Position numbers and translations under genes: made by a program. The notes under the pieces were generated by a model that was not told where the DNA came from, made no database searches, and was given only the letters and a program-made list of their open reading frames with translations. Shown in pieces: positions 52,932-62,854 of a stretch of 64,000 nucleotides of DNA (position 1 is the stretch's first letter; each line of letters starts with the position of its first letter). Source of the stretch: Flavobacterium arcticum (GTDB taxonomy: Bacteria; Bacteroidota; Bacteroidia; Flavobacteriales; Flavobacteriaceae); contig NZ_CP031188.1 of assembly GCF_003344925.1 (NCBI RefSeq), positions 1,967,001 to 2,031,000 on the forward strand, written 5' to 3'.

Positions 52932-55332
52932 AGCTTTTAGGTTTAAGTTCATTAATTAAATCTAAAAGCACTATCGCTTTTTCACGCGAGCTTAACACTG
53001 GTTTTGGGCTGTATCTAAGGCTATTATGCCAGTCAGAAAAAGCAACGATAATTTCGGTTAATAGTTCCCAGCCAGTAGTAACATAATTATAGTCAATATG
53101 TACGGGTAATGTGTCTTGCATGAATAATGCTACACGATTACTAAAATCATCGGTAATAAATTCAGGAACAAAATCAGGGAAAATTAGTAATACACTATTT
53201 GAGTCAAACTGGCATTCTAAAATGTTTTCTGTTTTGTTTATTATATCATTGCCGTATACAGTTTTTAAGAGTAATGGGAGTTCAATAAAAATAAAACCTT
53301 GTCGTTGTGTAATTATCCAAAATGAAATGTTACTATATATAGTAGAGCCATAATTACAAATGGTACTTGCAATAAAATTTTTATATAAAACTTTTAACCC
53401 AAATAGTAGGCTCATTTTTAGCTCGATACCAGAATAATTAATAAAATCTTGATAGGTAAGTTTTTCGGCAGCATCAATTTTTTCAGAGTTGAAAATAAAA
53501 TCGTTAGCATAACCTCCAAGAATTAGATGTTCAAAGTTTTTGGGTACTTCTTCTGGAATAACATCTGAAATTTTATCCGCTTCTTGATAGTTATATCCTT
53601 TTTGACGATTGTAAGAAAGTAAATCAAGATTTTGCAGATATAGGCTTTTAAAAATAACTTGATCTTTGAGCACACTACCCGAATATACTGTACTTTCTAT
53701 AATAGCCATTATTACTTCGGGAGACTCACCGTGTCGTGCCAATAAATGATTTAGTATAGTATTCCTACGTGTTAAGTTATCTTCTTCATCTTCCATTAAC
53801 TGCATTAACCCCCACGAGTAAGCATTGTACGGGTCATGCTTGTAGGCTAACCAACTATTCTCTTCTTTTTGTTTTGGTCGTTCTAGCTCGGTACTAAAGT
53901 TAAAAACACCATTATCTTTAAGTAGTGGTCTTATGTTTGGTATATCATATAGTGTTTGGTAAAAATAAGTAGCCGAGAAGCTAAGGTAGGGTACAGGATA
54001 TTCTGGATGTATTTTCTGAAAAGCATCTTGCACAGCATAGTACTCTTCTCTTTGCGAAGGAACACCTGTAATAGTATTTTTGAACGAAAAAAGATTCCCG
54101 ACATTAGCTAACTGCGAAAATTGATTGGCTAATACTTGGTCAAATAATGTAAGGAAGCCTTTTAACTGTCTGGATTGTGCAATTTTTGTTTGTGGTGTGT
54201 TATAATGTACCGCATTAACCCCAATAGCATATATTTCGGGGAATGTGTTTTGTATAGAGTAATAAGAGTTAATATCTCTGTATCTACCTTTCGGAATAGG
54301 GGTTTGTAACTGTTGTTCTGCACCAGGTAAAATGTTATTGTCTGGTATTACATATTCCTGATTTTCTTGTGTGGGTAATGATAATTTTTTTCCTTTATAA
54401 TACAGTTCTAAACTTCCATTAGTTAATGATGTAATTAAATCGACATATAAAATTTCATTATCTATACTGCTTATTTGAGAGTACACTTTATCCTTATCAT
54501 CAAAGCTTGTAATTGATGCTGATGATACACTAATACATTCTGTAATAATACTACTTATAGCAATTGTGGTAAGTGCATTTTTTTTACTGACTAATGCAGA
54601 GGTTGGTATCCATCCTGTTTTTAATAGTGGTCCGTTAAAAATATCGTTAATAGCTATGCCTTTAGCCATCAGTTGTGTATATCCTTCGGTTGCAACGTCA
54701 GGAAAGATAGATTGACGTATTTGATTTTGAATACCTGCTATTATAGTACCTAAACCTTTTTCTACTTTCAAATCTATATATCCTGAAATGGTGTAGGACT
54801 TAGGCTGTAAAACCTGAGGCATTAAAAATAATTCACCAATATTTCGACTCTTGTTTAGGTAATAAAAAGCAGTTTTGCAATGGTCTGCATTGGTACTATG
54901 ATTATTTAAAACATCTTCGCTGAGTTGTAAATATACCTGATAAGTATTTAAATTATAGGGTGTATCATTAATAGGGATAATTACCGCATTGGTAACACCA
55001 TCTATGCCATCTATTAAATATTTTATATAATCGTTTGTTGTAACTGATGCGGTAGTTAATATCTCTTCGGGAGTAAAAAACTGATTTTCCATCATCAATT
55101 TTCCGTCAGGACGCGTTAAGATATCTTCTACAGGAAAATCATTACAATACCCTAACTCTGTAAGGGCATAGCACACTTGTTCTAGTATAGTAACGCCAGG
55201 GTCACTCGCGTTTAGGTTAGTCCATTGTGTACCTGCATACCGCTGTATATAAGCTAGTCCTAAATTCTTTAAAGCTTCAAAATTCCTATTAATCGGCAAC
55301 GGATGATCTACTATGTAATTTAGTTTACTCAT
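52924..55332 (-). CDS. eCIS baseplate protein (Afp12-like)
   Basis: An 802-aa protein with the baseplate signature LGLAYIQRYAGTQWTNLNASDPGVTILEQ-type N-terminus (GxxxL..SDPGVTILE), followed by LTELGYCNDFPVEDILT. It contains a RYRDINSYYSIQNTFPEIYAIG segment typical of Afp12 relatives. Together with the Afp11/J-type protein it forms the baseplate wedges. ATGA overlap (4 nt) with the upstream gene. Confidence 0.82.
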   Translation of the reverse strand: MSKLNYIVDHPLPINRNFEALKNLGLAYIQRYAGTQWTNLNASDPGVTILEQVCYALTELGYCNDFPVEDILTRPDGKLMMENQFFTPEEILTTASVTTNDYIKYLIDGIDGVTNAVIIPINDTPYNLNTYQVYLQLSEDVLNNHSTNADHCKTAFYYLNKSRNIGELFLMPQVLQPKSYTISGYIDLKVEKGLGTIIAGIQNQIRQSIFPDVATEGYTQLMAKGIAINDIFNGPLLKTGWIPTSALVSKKNALTTIAISSIITECISVSSASITSFDDKDKVYSQISSIDNEILYVDLITSLTNGSLELYYKGKKLSLPTQENQEYVIPDNNILPGAEQQLQTPIPKGRYRDINSYYSIQNTFPEIYAIGVNAVHYNTPQTKIAQSRQLKGFLTLFDQVLANQFSQLANVGNLFSFKNTITGVPSQREEYYAVQDAFQKIHPEYPVPYLSFSATYFYQTLYDIPNIRPLLKDNGVFNFSTELERPKQKEENSWLAYKHDPYNAYSWGLMQLMEDEEDNLTRRNTILNHLLARHGESPEVIMAIIESTVYSGSVLKDQVIFKSLYLQNLDLLSYNRQKGYNYQEADKISDVIPEEVPKNFEHLILGGYANDFIFNSEKIDAAEKLTYQDFINYSGIELKMSLLFGLKVLYKNFIASTICNYGSTIYSNISFWIITQRQGFIFIELPLLLKTVYGNDIINKTENILECQFDSNSVLLIFPDFVPEFITDDFSNRVALFMQDTLPVHIDYNYVTTGWELLTEIIVAFSDWHNSLRYSPKPVLSSREKAIVLLDLINELKPKSYE

Positions 55333-58300
55333 GATGTTGGATTAATTAAGATGTGATGATTCATGTATGAAACCAATAGTGTAGCTGTATTAGCAGGAGT
55401 AACCGATGTAACAGTATCTACATTTATATAAGGATTCCCACAAGCCCATGTAACAAACGATATATTATTAGCAGCTACCACACCATCAACACTACATATA
55501 CAGCTTGCTATTTCAATGTCTGTTATACTCGTATCTATTGTTATTTGAGGGGCATCACTACTAATCCAAGGCGATATAAATAAGTTAATAGCGGTATTAA
55601 TTGCTTTTTTTAGCCCTATGGTATCATAACCTTCACTAACAATAACAGATGCATTTACCTTTACATACTGAAAGCTAAAATTATGCACACTGCATTGTGA
55701 GAAAGCTCCAGCTCTTGCATTAAGGTAATCGGCTATTTTTTCTTTTTGGCAACTATTTATTTGTGGTAAAAAAGCATCAGCTTCTGTAGGGCTCTCACAA
55801 GCCTTAACAACATAAATATCGAGCTTTTTACTGTTTGTATTATATATAGGTTTGCTATAAAAAATAAAAGAATGTTGTTCGCGTATAGTTCTAAAATAGT
55901 CGCCATTAGTTATAGCTCTGTCTTTTGTTTTTATCCTATTACTTACACGAATATTCATTGCTGTACGGTTTTCAGCAGCTTTTCCGCCAAAAGAAGGAAA
56001 GGGTTGTACAACAGTTGCAATTTCGGGTATAGCAGTTTGGGGTTGCGTTATAGCGTTTGCGGCAATTTGCGGTTTATTATTTTTGTCTTTCCAGCTTATA
56101 GTACTTGTTCGCGATACACAAAACCCATTTGGAGCTACAATTATACTTTTAGCATACTGGGACGGGTTGTTTACCCCTATAGCTATGTAATATTTGCCCA
56201 ATGGCATTAATGGACTTTTTTTACTTATATCCTTTGGGATATTTACGGTTATTATACCTGTACAGCTAAAGTTATTAGTACCATCGGCAATTAATGGTAG
56301 CGTTTCCCAACCTGATTTACTTAGATAATAATAATTTATTGGCTCAGTATCAGGTTCGCCATCATAACTGCCCGATAGTTCAAAGTAAATGTTAAGATTA
56401 TTCGACGGTATTATAGTATCCATCACTATATATAAATATCCTTTGTCAGTATAAGTTGGGTATAGTGCAATACCCAGTCCGTCGATATTTAATTTATTGT
56501 ATATTTTATAATTACTAAAAGGACTGTACATAAAGCATTCTAATGCACTCTGAGGAGTTTTTGAGGTAAAATCATAAGTTTCAGAGGCGGTATAATATGC
56601 AGTTAAACTATCTAATTTTGGTGTATAAGGAATATTGGCAGATTCTTTAATAGGTCTTGATATACCAAAAAAACTTTCAGCATTATTTATCAGTATTGCT
56701 GCATTATTTAAAGCAATATTAGTAACTACTTTGGGGTATATTTCTGCTCCAAAACCATATTGAGGTCCATTTAATACCATTTTTATAAGCCCTGCTTTGC
56801 TAGTGTCACTATATTTAAGCGGTACTAATTGTATAAAGGAATTTCTTGTTTTAACCTCATTTACTGGGGTGTAACCAAAAAAACTTTTTTCTGTAAGTGT
56901 CCCGTTTACAGTAGTATCATCTGTGCTAAATAATAAGAGTTCATCGTCAGGTTGTGGAGTATCTTCAGTAATAGGATAAGGGGTCGCCATAATAGTATTA
57001 TTCTCGTTTATGGCTATATTTTGTAACTTAGTCATACTAATGCTATTCCAATCATTGTTTTGTAGCAACTTAAATTCGACTGTAAAGCAGTAATTGTTAA
57101 AAGAAAAAACAGTTTCTTCGGTTGTATCATCATTATTACTCCCTTTGCCTGTTATACGATTCCATATATTTCCTCTGTTTTTTGCTCTCTCCTTATTATT
57201 TTCAAAATACGTATTGTATTCTTTATAATAATCTTCAAAATTATTAGGGAGTTTATCCCAATCCAGTTCAAAATACAGTGAATTAAATGGCTTACTTAAT
57301 ATTTCGTTATTGCCAATAATGAAATTGTTATTGTATACTGGCGAAGGACCAAAAAGCGGGTAAGGATTTTTAGTACTAAGTGTGCCATAATCGTTATATA
57401 GCTGAAAGGTTTTTATACCCGCAACAGCTACACTTATGTCTAATGAGTTTAAAATAGGAGGAGTAGTGGGAGATGAAACAGCATCAAATATTATTTTGAT
57501 TAATGGCCATTTGGCAGTAATACCATCAGGATTAGTATCAAAACACTCTATAGCGGGTTGGATTGCCTCAAGCGTAATTACTACCTCTTGACTTTCTCCA
57601 AAAAATTGAAAATTGGGGAATACAGTAAAGGCAGTAACATTGAGCCATTTTTTTTGAGTACTTAAATAATAGCGAGCATTTTTTAGTTGTCTTAGGTCGG
57701 TGGTGGTTGCAAAATTAAATGAGAACGTTATTGTTCTATTCCCTTCTTTTAATAAAAGCATAGGGGAGGCAAAAGCAATACCAAAATTAGTTTTGGTTGC
57801 TATTGTAGTATCTGCACCCCCAAAAGTTTGCCATGCTTCTGTTTGTCCTATTTCATCTTTTTTTATTGTAGATGGTTCAGGTATATCTTGCACATAAGGC
57901 ATATAAAAACCTATAGCGTTTTTAGCAATGCTTAATGTAAAAGCATCTGAAATTAAAGTTGGTGTTAATGATACACTTTTTGTGTTAACAAAAAGTATAG
58001 GCTGTTTTTGAGAATCGAGCCCAGCGTTAAACAACGTTCCTTCGGGTAGGGTGTATGCACTCTTTTTACTTAAAGTAGTATATATAAAAGCACTATCGGG
58101 TTGTGCACCCTGTTTTTTTTGCTTTAGAATATCATCATAATAAAACTGTAAATGTTTTTGACTTAAACCGTTGAGCTGTTTTTGATGTATTTTAAGTAGC
58201 TCGATAAAGGAACGAATTAATACCGTATCAGGATAACCATTAGTTTCTATTTTTATTTTCTCAAATTCAATGTCTGCATGATGAATTGCAGTATGAAAAA

Positions 58301-58982
58301 AATGAAATATACGATCGCCCACATTCGTAATAGCATTTAATATCTCTAGAGGTGTATTTTTGGTTATAGGATGCTTTAAATTAAGCAGTTCCCAATAGGG
58401 GCTTTTATCTTTGTTTTTTCGCCATACTTGCTCTTGATAGTCTGAGTAGGTATGAAATCGCGAAGTATTTACAGGAGTAATACCTTCTACGAAAGTAGAT
58501 AGAAATAAATTTTGACGTAATGAGTTAAATGCCCAAAAATAGGGGCTTATTTTTACAGTTGACTCATTAATAATATAGTTTTTAAGCGTATACTCTTTAT
58601 CAGATGATTGCATAAAACCAATCCATTGCTTGATGTACATAAAAACATCATTTAATTGGTCAAAAAGCTGATTAAAAAGACTACCTACCATAGAGGTTGT
58701 AATCAAACTTTTAATACTTTTTATCGTATTAAGATAAAGTGTATGTAATTGTTTAAAAGGAGTACCTGCTATAGTTGCGGTTAAGAATAAAGGATCTTTA
58801 AGTAAAAAAGGTCGCCAGTTACCAGAGTGTTGATTATCTTTATTGTAAAAATTGACCAGATTACCAAAACCCGACAAAAAACAAAGCCAGTCTTTTTCCG
58901 TTCTCCCATCAATAAGTTGAGAGTCAGGAACCAGAGCTTGTTGTTGGTTTATGATAGCACTATATTGATCAATTATTGGCAT
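55329..58982 (-). CDS. eCIS baseplate J-like protein (Afp11-like)
   Basis: A 1217-aa protein with the two ends expected of eCIS J-type baseplate proteins. The N-terminus has TEKDWLCFLSGFGNLVNFYN; the middle has QLNGLSQKHLQFYYDDILKQ. The C-terminal baseplate-J portion has MNIRVSNRIKTKDRAITNGDY and REQHSFIF, then GLKKAINTAINLFISPWISSDAP. It links tail hub to wedges with Afp12. Overlaps Afp12-like by 4 nt and follows the gp25 gene by 10 nt. Confidence 0.85.
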   Translation of the reverse strand: MPIIDQYSAIINQQQALVPDSQLIDGRTEKDWLCFLSGFGNLVNFYNKDNQHSGNWRPFLLKDPLFLTATIAGTPFKQLHTLYLNTIKSIKSLITTSMVGSLFNQLFDQLNDVFMYIKQWIGFMQSSDKEYTLKNYIINESTVKISPYFWAFNSLRQNLFLSTFVEGITPVNTSRFHTYSDYQEQVWRKNKDKSPYWELLNLKHPITKNTPLEILNAITNVGDRIFHFFHTAIHHADIEFEKIKIETNGYPDTVLIRSFIELLKIHQKQLNGLSQKHLQFYYDDILKQKKQGAQPDSAFIYTTLSKKSAYTLPEGTLFNAGLDSQKQPILFVNTKSVSLTPTLISDAFTLSIAKNAIGFYMPYVQDIPEPSTIKKDEIGQTEAWQTFGGADTTIATKTNFGIAFASPMLLLKEGNRTITFSFNFATTTDLRQLKNARYYLSTQKKWLNVTAFTVFPNFQFFGESQEVVITLEAIQPAIECFDTNPDGITAKWPLIKIIFDAVSSPTTPPILNSLDISVAVAGIKTFQLYNDYGTLSTKNPYPLFGPSPVYNNNFIIGNNEILSKPFNSLYFELDWDKLPNNFEDYYKEYNTYFENNKERAKNRGNIWNRITGKGSNNDDTTEETVFSFNNYCFTVEFKLLQNNDWNSISMTKLQNIAINENNTIMATPYPITEDTPQPDDELLLFSTDDTTVNGTLTEKSFFGYTPVNEVKTRNSFIQLVPLKYSDTSKAGLIKMVLNGPQYGFGAEIYPKVVTNIALNNAAILINNAESFFGISRPIKESANIPYTPKLDSLTAYYTASETYDFTSKTPQSALECFMYSPFSNYKIYNKLNIDGLGIALYPTYTDKGYLYIVMDTIIPSNNLNIYFELSGSYDGEPDTEPINYYYLSKSGWETLPLIADGTNNFSCTGIITVNIPKDISKKSPLMPLGKYYIAIGVNNPSQYAKSIIVAPNGFCVSRTSTISWKDKNNKPQIAANAITQPQTAIPEIATVVQPFPSFGGKAAENRTAMNIRVSNRIKTKDRAITNGDYFRTIREQHSFIFYSKPIYNTNSKKLDIYVVKACESPTEADAFLPQINSCQKEKIADYLNARAGAFSQCSVHNFSFQYVKVNASVIVSEGYDTIGLKKAINTAINLFISPWISSDAPQITIDTSITDIEIASCICSVDGVVAANNISFVTWACGNPYINVDTVTSVTPANTATLLVSYMNHHILINPTS

Positions 58983-58992
58983 ACATTACTTG

Positions 58993-59418
58993 TTAAATAT
59001 TAGTTCCTTCTTTTACATAAAAAGGAAATACATAGTTGTGACGTGTATTGGTTTGGTTATACGTATAGTCAACTTTTATTTCTACTAACCCAGTTAGAAG
59101 GTCTGTATAAGTTGCCGTGACACTTTGTACTGTAATTCTAGGTTCATGCTCCAGTAATGCAGTCTTTACAGCATCTTCTAGTTGTCCTTTTAATGTGGCG
59201 TTCATTTGCCTAAAAAAATACTGTTGCATTCCTGAACCAAAATCGGGTTGCATAGTACGTTCTCCTAACTTGGTTTGTAGAATAATATTAATAGCATCAT
59301 TTACATTATTTTCATACCAACTTAGCTCTAACTTGTGGTTTCCTGCAGAGAAAGCTACAGGAAAAGCCCAGCCAACGCCTAAAAAATGGTTCTCTATTTC
59401 GTCGTTTTGTTTACCCAC
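58993..59418 (-). CDS. gp25-like baseplate protein (Afp9-like)
   Basis: A 141-aa GPW/gp25 family protein: VGWAFPVAFS, then NVNDAINIILQTKLGERTMQPDFGSGMQQYFF with the family core RTMxPxFG, and VEIKVDYTYNQT at the end. Gp25 initiates sheath polymerisation at the baseplate. Overlaps the PAAR gene by 8 nt. Confidence 0.93.
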   Translation of the reverse strand: MGKQNDEIENHFLGVGWAFPVAFSAGNHKLELSWYENNVNDAINIILQTKLGERTMQPDFGSGMQQYFFRQMNATLKGQLEDAVKTALLEHEPRITVQSVTATYTDLLTGLVEIKVDYTYNQTNTRHNYVFPFYVKEGTNI

Positions 59419-59710
59419 CTATCATTACTGTAAAATCGCCTAAAATTATTTCTCCTCCATGTGCTGTCATATCGCCCATTCTTGCTGCTGGCATACCGCC
59501 TATCAGTACTGTCATCGAACCTTTTACAATACTATCGGGCGGACCCACACAAACTAACATATCACCCACACGAGCTGCGGGTAGTTTACCTATAAGTACT
59601 GTTGGTTCGCCTGGTCCTGTTATAGGCCCACCCACGTGTGGTATTGGTACTGGTGCAGGTGTTACCATTGGGCATTCATGAAAATCTGTTAATCGTGCTG
59701 CTGGTGGCAT
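59411..59710 (-). CDS. PAAR-domain spike-tip protein (Afp10-like)
   Basis: A 99-aa PAAR protein with the pattern PPAARLTDFHECPM, TVLIGKLPAARVGDMLVCVG, TVLIGGMPAARMGDMTAHGG. The repeated hGx(P/L)AARxGD units fold into the sharp cone, with a zinc site formed by His/Cys. It caps the VgrG-like spike. Twelve nt downstream of the spike gene. Confidence 0.95.
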   Translation of the reverse strand: MPPAARLTDFHECPMVTPAPVPIPHVGGPITGPGEPTVLIGKLPAARVGDMLVCVGPPDSIVKGSMTVLIGGMPAARMGDMTAHGGEIILGDFTVMIGG

Positions 59711-59722
59711 ATTGTTCTTTTT

Positions 59723-61519
59723 TTAGTTAATCATTACCATTGCCCCTTTTAGGGTAAGTTGAGCTCCTCCGCTCACTTTGGCTGTCGCACTACCTTCAGC
59801 AGAGTATTCTACATCGGCAGATTGTTTTATATTCATACCGCTGATTGCTACATCTCCACCCGATGCTTGTACTTTTACGCCTTGTGTACCTTTTATATTT
59901 ACACTTTCGGTAGCTTCTATATTGATGCTTTTCGGGCTTTTTATAGTTATACCGCTAGATGAAAGCACAATACTATTATCATTTTCATCTTTCAGGGTAA
60001 TTTGCTTATCTTGATCACTCAGTATAACTGTGTTTTTATTTGGGGTATTAACCGTTAATATTTTATTTTCATCATCAAATTCTATCGAAATACCTGATTT
60101 AGAAACAATAGCTTTAATAGAATTTTTTTCGTTTGGGTCTAAACCTTCATAAGGTTTTGTATTGGTACTACTGTACATACTGCCCAATATGATAGGGTAG
60201 CGAGGGTCTTCGTTAAGGAACCCCAACACTACTTCATCACCTACTTCGGGCATGAAAAATGCTCCTGCACCATTAGTAGAATAAAAATTAGAAAGCCTTG
60301 CCCATATTCCTTCTCCGTTAGAATCGAATAGTGGTACATCTACCAAAATTCTATATTGCGAGTCGGGGTCTTCATACATCTTTTTCACCGTGCCTATAGA
60401 TAAACCTCTTACTCCAGGTAATACCCCCGATGCTGGAGGTGCTACTACATCAGGCTCTTCGGTAAACCAGCCAAATGGCAGCCCTATATTTACTCTAGTA
60501 ATCCAGTTACCTTCAGAAATATCATGTACAATTCCCGACATTATGTGGTCGCCATTAAACCTATCGCCTAATCCACCAAGTGTAATATACTGACCTGGAT
60601 TCGGGATACTTGTTCCTTGAAACTTTGCTTCACCTTGTATTTTAGAAAATTCACTTTTTACAAGTTGTGCCTTACTCCAGTTAGTGAGATCGGCACTCTC
60701 TAATGAGCCAATGGTTTGCAGTCGATACTCTGATAGTCCTACTACTTCTGATAATTTTTTTGTAGAAAGGTTTCCTGCTCCAGCATAGCTATTTGTTGCC
60801 TCTCCGTTAATCACAGCTTGGGTTTTATAGTCCCAAGAGTCAGCTTTTGCATTATCTATTTGGTATATAGATTGCAAGTCGGCATTAAACTCCATTAATC
60901 CATCACCATATTTTACAGTTAGTACAGAGCTTGTATTTGCATCAGGTTTAAAAACCGAAACTTTATTATCATAAGCCGTAACAACCATCCCGTTATTTTC
61001 GGCAAGTGTCATGATATAATCCCAGTCAGTAACATAATATTGAACTTGCTCTGGCCAAGTAGTTGGAGTACTTGATACATCAGACGATAACCCCGAATAA
61101 TTACCTATTATAGTTGATATAACATCGCTGTCTTTTTGTTTTGAGTAGGTTAGGCTTTTTCTGCCTACTATCATTTTTATAGCCTCATCTCTACATTCAA
61201 CCTCCAGTGCCGAGCCTACTAATGCATCAATACGTATGGTTTGACCAGTTATTATACCTTTAAATATATTTGTGTTTTTAGAGTCATAACCAGCTTCTAT
61301 AACTATTTCTGCACCAGGTACAAAAGTTGCTGATGAGCTAATTTTAAAAGTTTCATCATCGGCATCGCCATCAAGTATTACTATTTTTGCATAAGCTATG
61401 CGATTTACTCTTTTTTCTACATATATAGAGAGTACTTTAGACTCATCATCAATAGCATTTCCATTTACTTTTATAGTAAAAGTAGCAGTATCTCCTACGG
61501 GTGTTGTGTTACTTGCCAT
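59723..61519 (-). CDS. VgrG/gp5-gp27-like spike protein (Afp8-like)
   Basis: A 598-aa protein. A gp27-like hub is at about 1-370 (IFKGIITGQTIRIDA, LEVECRDEAIKM). Then comes a gp5 OB fold (GLSIGTVKKMYEDPDSQYRI, WARLSNFYSTNGAGAFFMPEVGDEVVLGFLNEDPRYPIILGS). A C-terminal triple-stranded beta-helix has short repeats (SINIEATESVNIKGTQGVKVQ). It forms the puncturing spike that carries the PAAR tip. Stop and start overlap by one base with the LysM gene (TAATG). Confidence 0.93.
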   Translation of the reverse strand: MASNTTPVGDTATFTIKVNGNAIDDESKVLSIYVEKRVNRIAYAKIVILDGDADDETFKISSSATFVPGAEIVIEAGYDSKNTNIFKGIITGQTIRIDALVGSALEVECRDEAIKMIVGRKSLTYSKQKDSDVISTIIGNYSGLSSDVSSTPTTWPEQVQYYVTDWDYIMTLAENNGMVVTAYDNKVSVFKPDANTSSVLTVKYGDGLMEFNADLQSIYQIDNAKADSWDYKTQAVINGEATNSYAGAGNLSTKKLSEVVGLSEYRLQTIGSLESADLTNWSKAQLVKSEFSKIQGEAKFQGTSIPNPGQYITLGGLGDRFNGDHIMSGIVHDISEGNWITRVNIGLPFGWFTEEPDVVAPPASGVLPGVRGLSIGTVKKMYEDPDSQYRILVDVPLFDSNGEGIWARLSNFYSTNGAGAFFMPEVGDEVVLGFLNEDPRYPIILGSMYSSTNTKPYEGLDPNEKNSIKAIVSKSGISIEFDDENKILTVNTPNKNTVILSDQDKQITLKDENDNSIVLSSSGITIKSPKSINIEATESVNIKGTQGVKVQASGGDVAISGMNIKQSADVEYSAEGSATAKVSGGAQLTLKGAMVMIN

Positions 61520-62196
61520 TATGTGGGTTGTATTATGGGAGGGAAAACAAGTTTTTGTACCCCTTCTAGATTTCTAAATTTATTAAGTCCATTGTATTTC
61601 GCTACCTGTATGTAATATTTTTCATCATCCCAAATGTTATCGCATAGTTGTGGTAGTGTCATACCGTTTTCTACGGTTACTAAATGAGTTACATCTGGCG
61701 ACTGCGGATTATCTATTTTTGTTACTGTTTTTGGATCTATATATTGACTAAAACTCAAAGAAACTTTTGCACGCAATGGGCTACCATCAGGTCTAAAAAG
61801 AGTATAAGAAGTATCAAATGATGTGAGTACACCTTTAAAAATAAAATCTTTACCCCATTGTATTTTTACAAAGTTAGGACGGTGTATTTTGCCATTATAA
61901 TTAAATATTATATCTTCTAATGTTGTGATTTCTTTACTAACGTCGGTTCTTTTTGGGTCGATGATTCCTGTTCCATCAATAACAATTTCAAAGTTTAGTT
62001 TATCGCTAGGAGTGCTTTTATATTTTTGTGATGCAGAGCTTGTATTGGGTGCCTGTTGGTGGTTATATTCAATGTTTTTTTGCCATTTTATATTTTCAGG
62101 GTTTATCATGCAGGTATAGGGTTGCCCTGAAAATTCATCACTAAAATTCTCATCGGTATATCCTGTTATCTGCATCAATTCTAAACTTGCACTCAT
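61519..62196 (-). CDS. eCIS tube/baseplate adaptor with LysM domain (Afp7-like)
   Basis: A 225-aa protein. The N-terminal CIS-tube-type domain (1-165) resembles gp53/Afp7 (YTCMINPENIKWQKNIEYNH, EIVIDGTGIID, FIFKGVLTSFDTSYTLFRPDGSPLRAKVSLSF). The C-terminal LysM-like domain has THLVTVENGMTLPQLCDNIWDD and YIQVAKYNGLNKFRNL. It adapts the tail tube to the hub. Overlaps the spike gene by one base. Confidence 0.9.
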   Translation of the reverse strand: MSASLELMQITGYTDENFSDEFSGQPYTCMINPENIKWQKNIEYNHQQAPNTSSASQKYKSTPSDKLNFEIVIDGTGIIDPKRTDVSKEITTLEDIIFNYNGKIHRPNFVKIQWGKDFIFKGVLTSFDTSYTLFRPDGSPLRAKVSLSFSQYIDPKTVTKIDNPQSPDVTHLVTVENGMTLPQLCDNIWDDEKYYIQVAKYNGLNKFRNLEGVQKLVFPPIIQPT

Positions 62197-62207
62197 AATA
62201 TTTAGGC

Positions 62208-62378
62208 TTATCGTTTGTTGCTTCTCTCTCTCATTTGCTCAGTAAAAATTCTCTTACACTCTTCAAGCATCTGTTTTTTTAATTCTTGTAAGTCTTTTTC
62301 TTTCACCATAGCCCGCGGGTTATGCCCTGCGCTTACTATTTCTGTTTTTATAATAAGTTCTCTTATTTCTATTGGCAT
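62208..62378 (-). CDS. DUF5908-type small eCIS protein (Afp6-like position)
   Basis: A 56-aa protein read ATG 62378 to TAA 62208. It starts MPIEIRELIIKTEIV, then has a basic, helical rest (KEKDLQELKKQMLEECKRI). The start is typical of DUF5908 proteins found between tube and LysM genes in Bacteroidota eCIS loci. Spaced 5 nt after the second tube gene and 11 nt before the LysM gene. Function is not established. Confidence 0.75.
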   Translation of the reverse strand: MPIEIRELIIKTEIVSAGHNPRAMVKEKDLQELKKQMLEECKRIFTEQMRERSNKR

Positions 62379-62383
62379 ACGCT

Positions 62384-62854
62384 TTAATTAAATAAATTAC
62401 CAAACATAGTATCTTGCGATACAGCAAAATAGGTGTAAGCGAGCTCTATAGACTCTATTACTAATGAATTCTCTTGTGATTTCAGGTCAGATATGGTATA
62501 TTTTATAGGGTAAGCCCCATGAAATGTCCACATGGCACATACAGTACCATCAGCACTAAGTAAACTAACTGATACATCATGCGTTACAATTGGGTTTGCT
62601 AATCCTTCATCAATACAGCTTGCACACCAGTCTATCAATTCACTACCATCGGGTATAAGCGCTCTTTTTAAAATTAAATTTTGACTTGTAGATAGGGTGG
62701 GGAGTCGGTACTTAAACCGATTTTCCCCACCACAAGCTACCTCTTCTATACTTAGCTCTTTACTAATACCCGATACTTCCTGAAAGGCGGCATCTTCGCC
62801 GTTAAAAGAAAGTTCGAAGTAAAAAGCTATAGGATAGTTAGGATGATTTTCCAT
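62384..62854 (-). CDS. eCIS tail-tube protein, second paralogue (gp19 family; Afp5-like)
   Basis: A 156-aa gp19-family protein: FYFELSFNGEDAAFQEVSGIS, then ILKRALIPDGSELIDWCASCI and CAMWTFHGAYPIKYTISDLKSQ. It diverges clearly from the neighbouring tube protein, as expected for the minor tube-initiator (Afp5) versus the major tube (Afp1). It overlaps the upstream tube gene by 17 nt. Confidence 0.9.
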   Translation of the reverse strand: MENHPNYPIAFYFELSFNGEDAAFQEVSGISKELSIEEVACGGENRFKYRLPTLSTSQNLILKRALIPDGSELIDWCASCIDEGLANPIVTHDVSVSLLSADGTVCAMWTFHGAYPIKYTISDLKSQENSLVIESIELAYTYFAVSQDTMFGNLFN

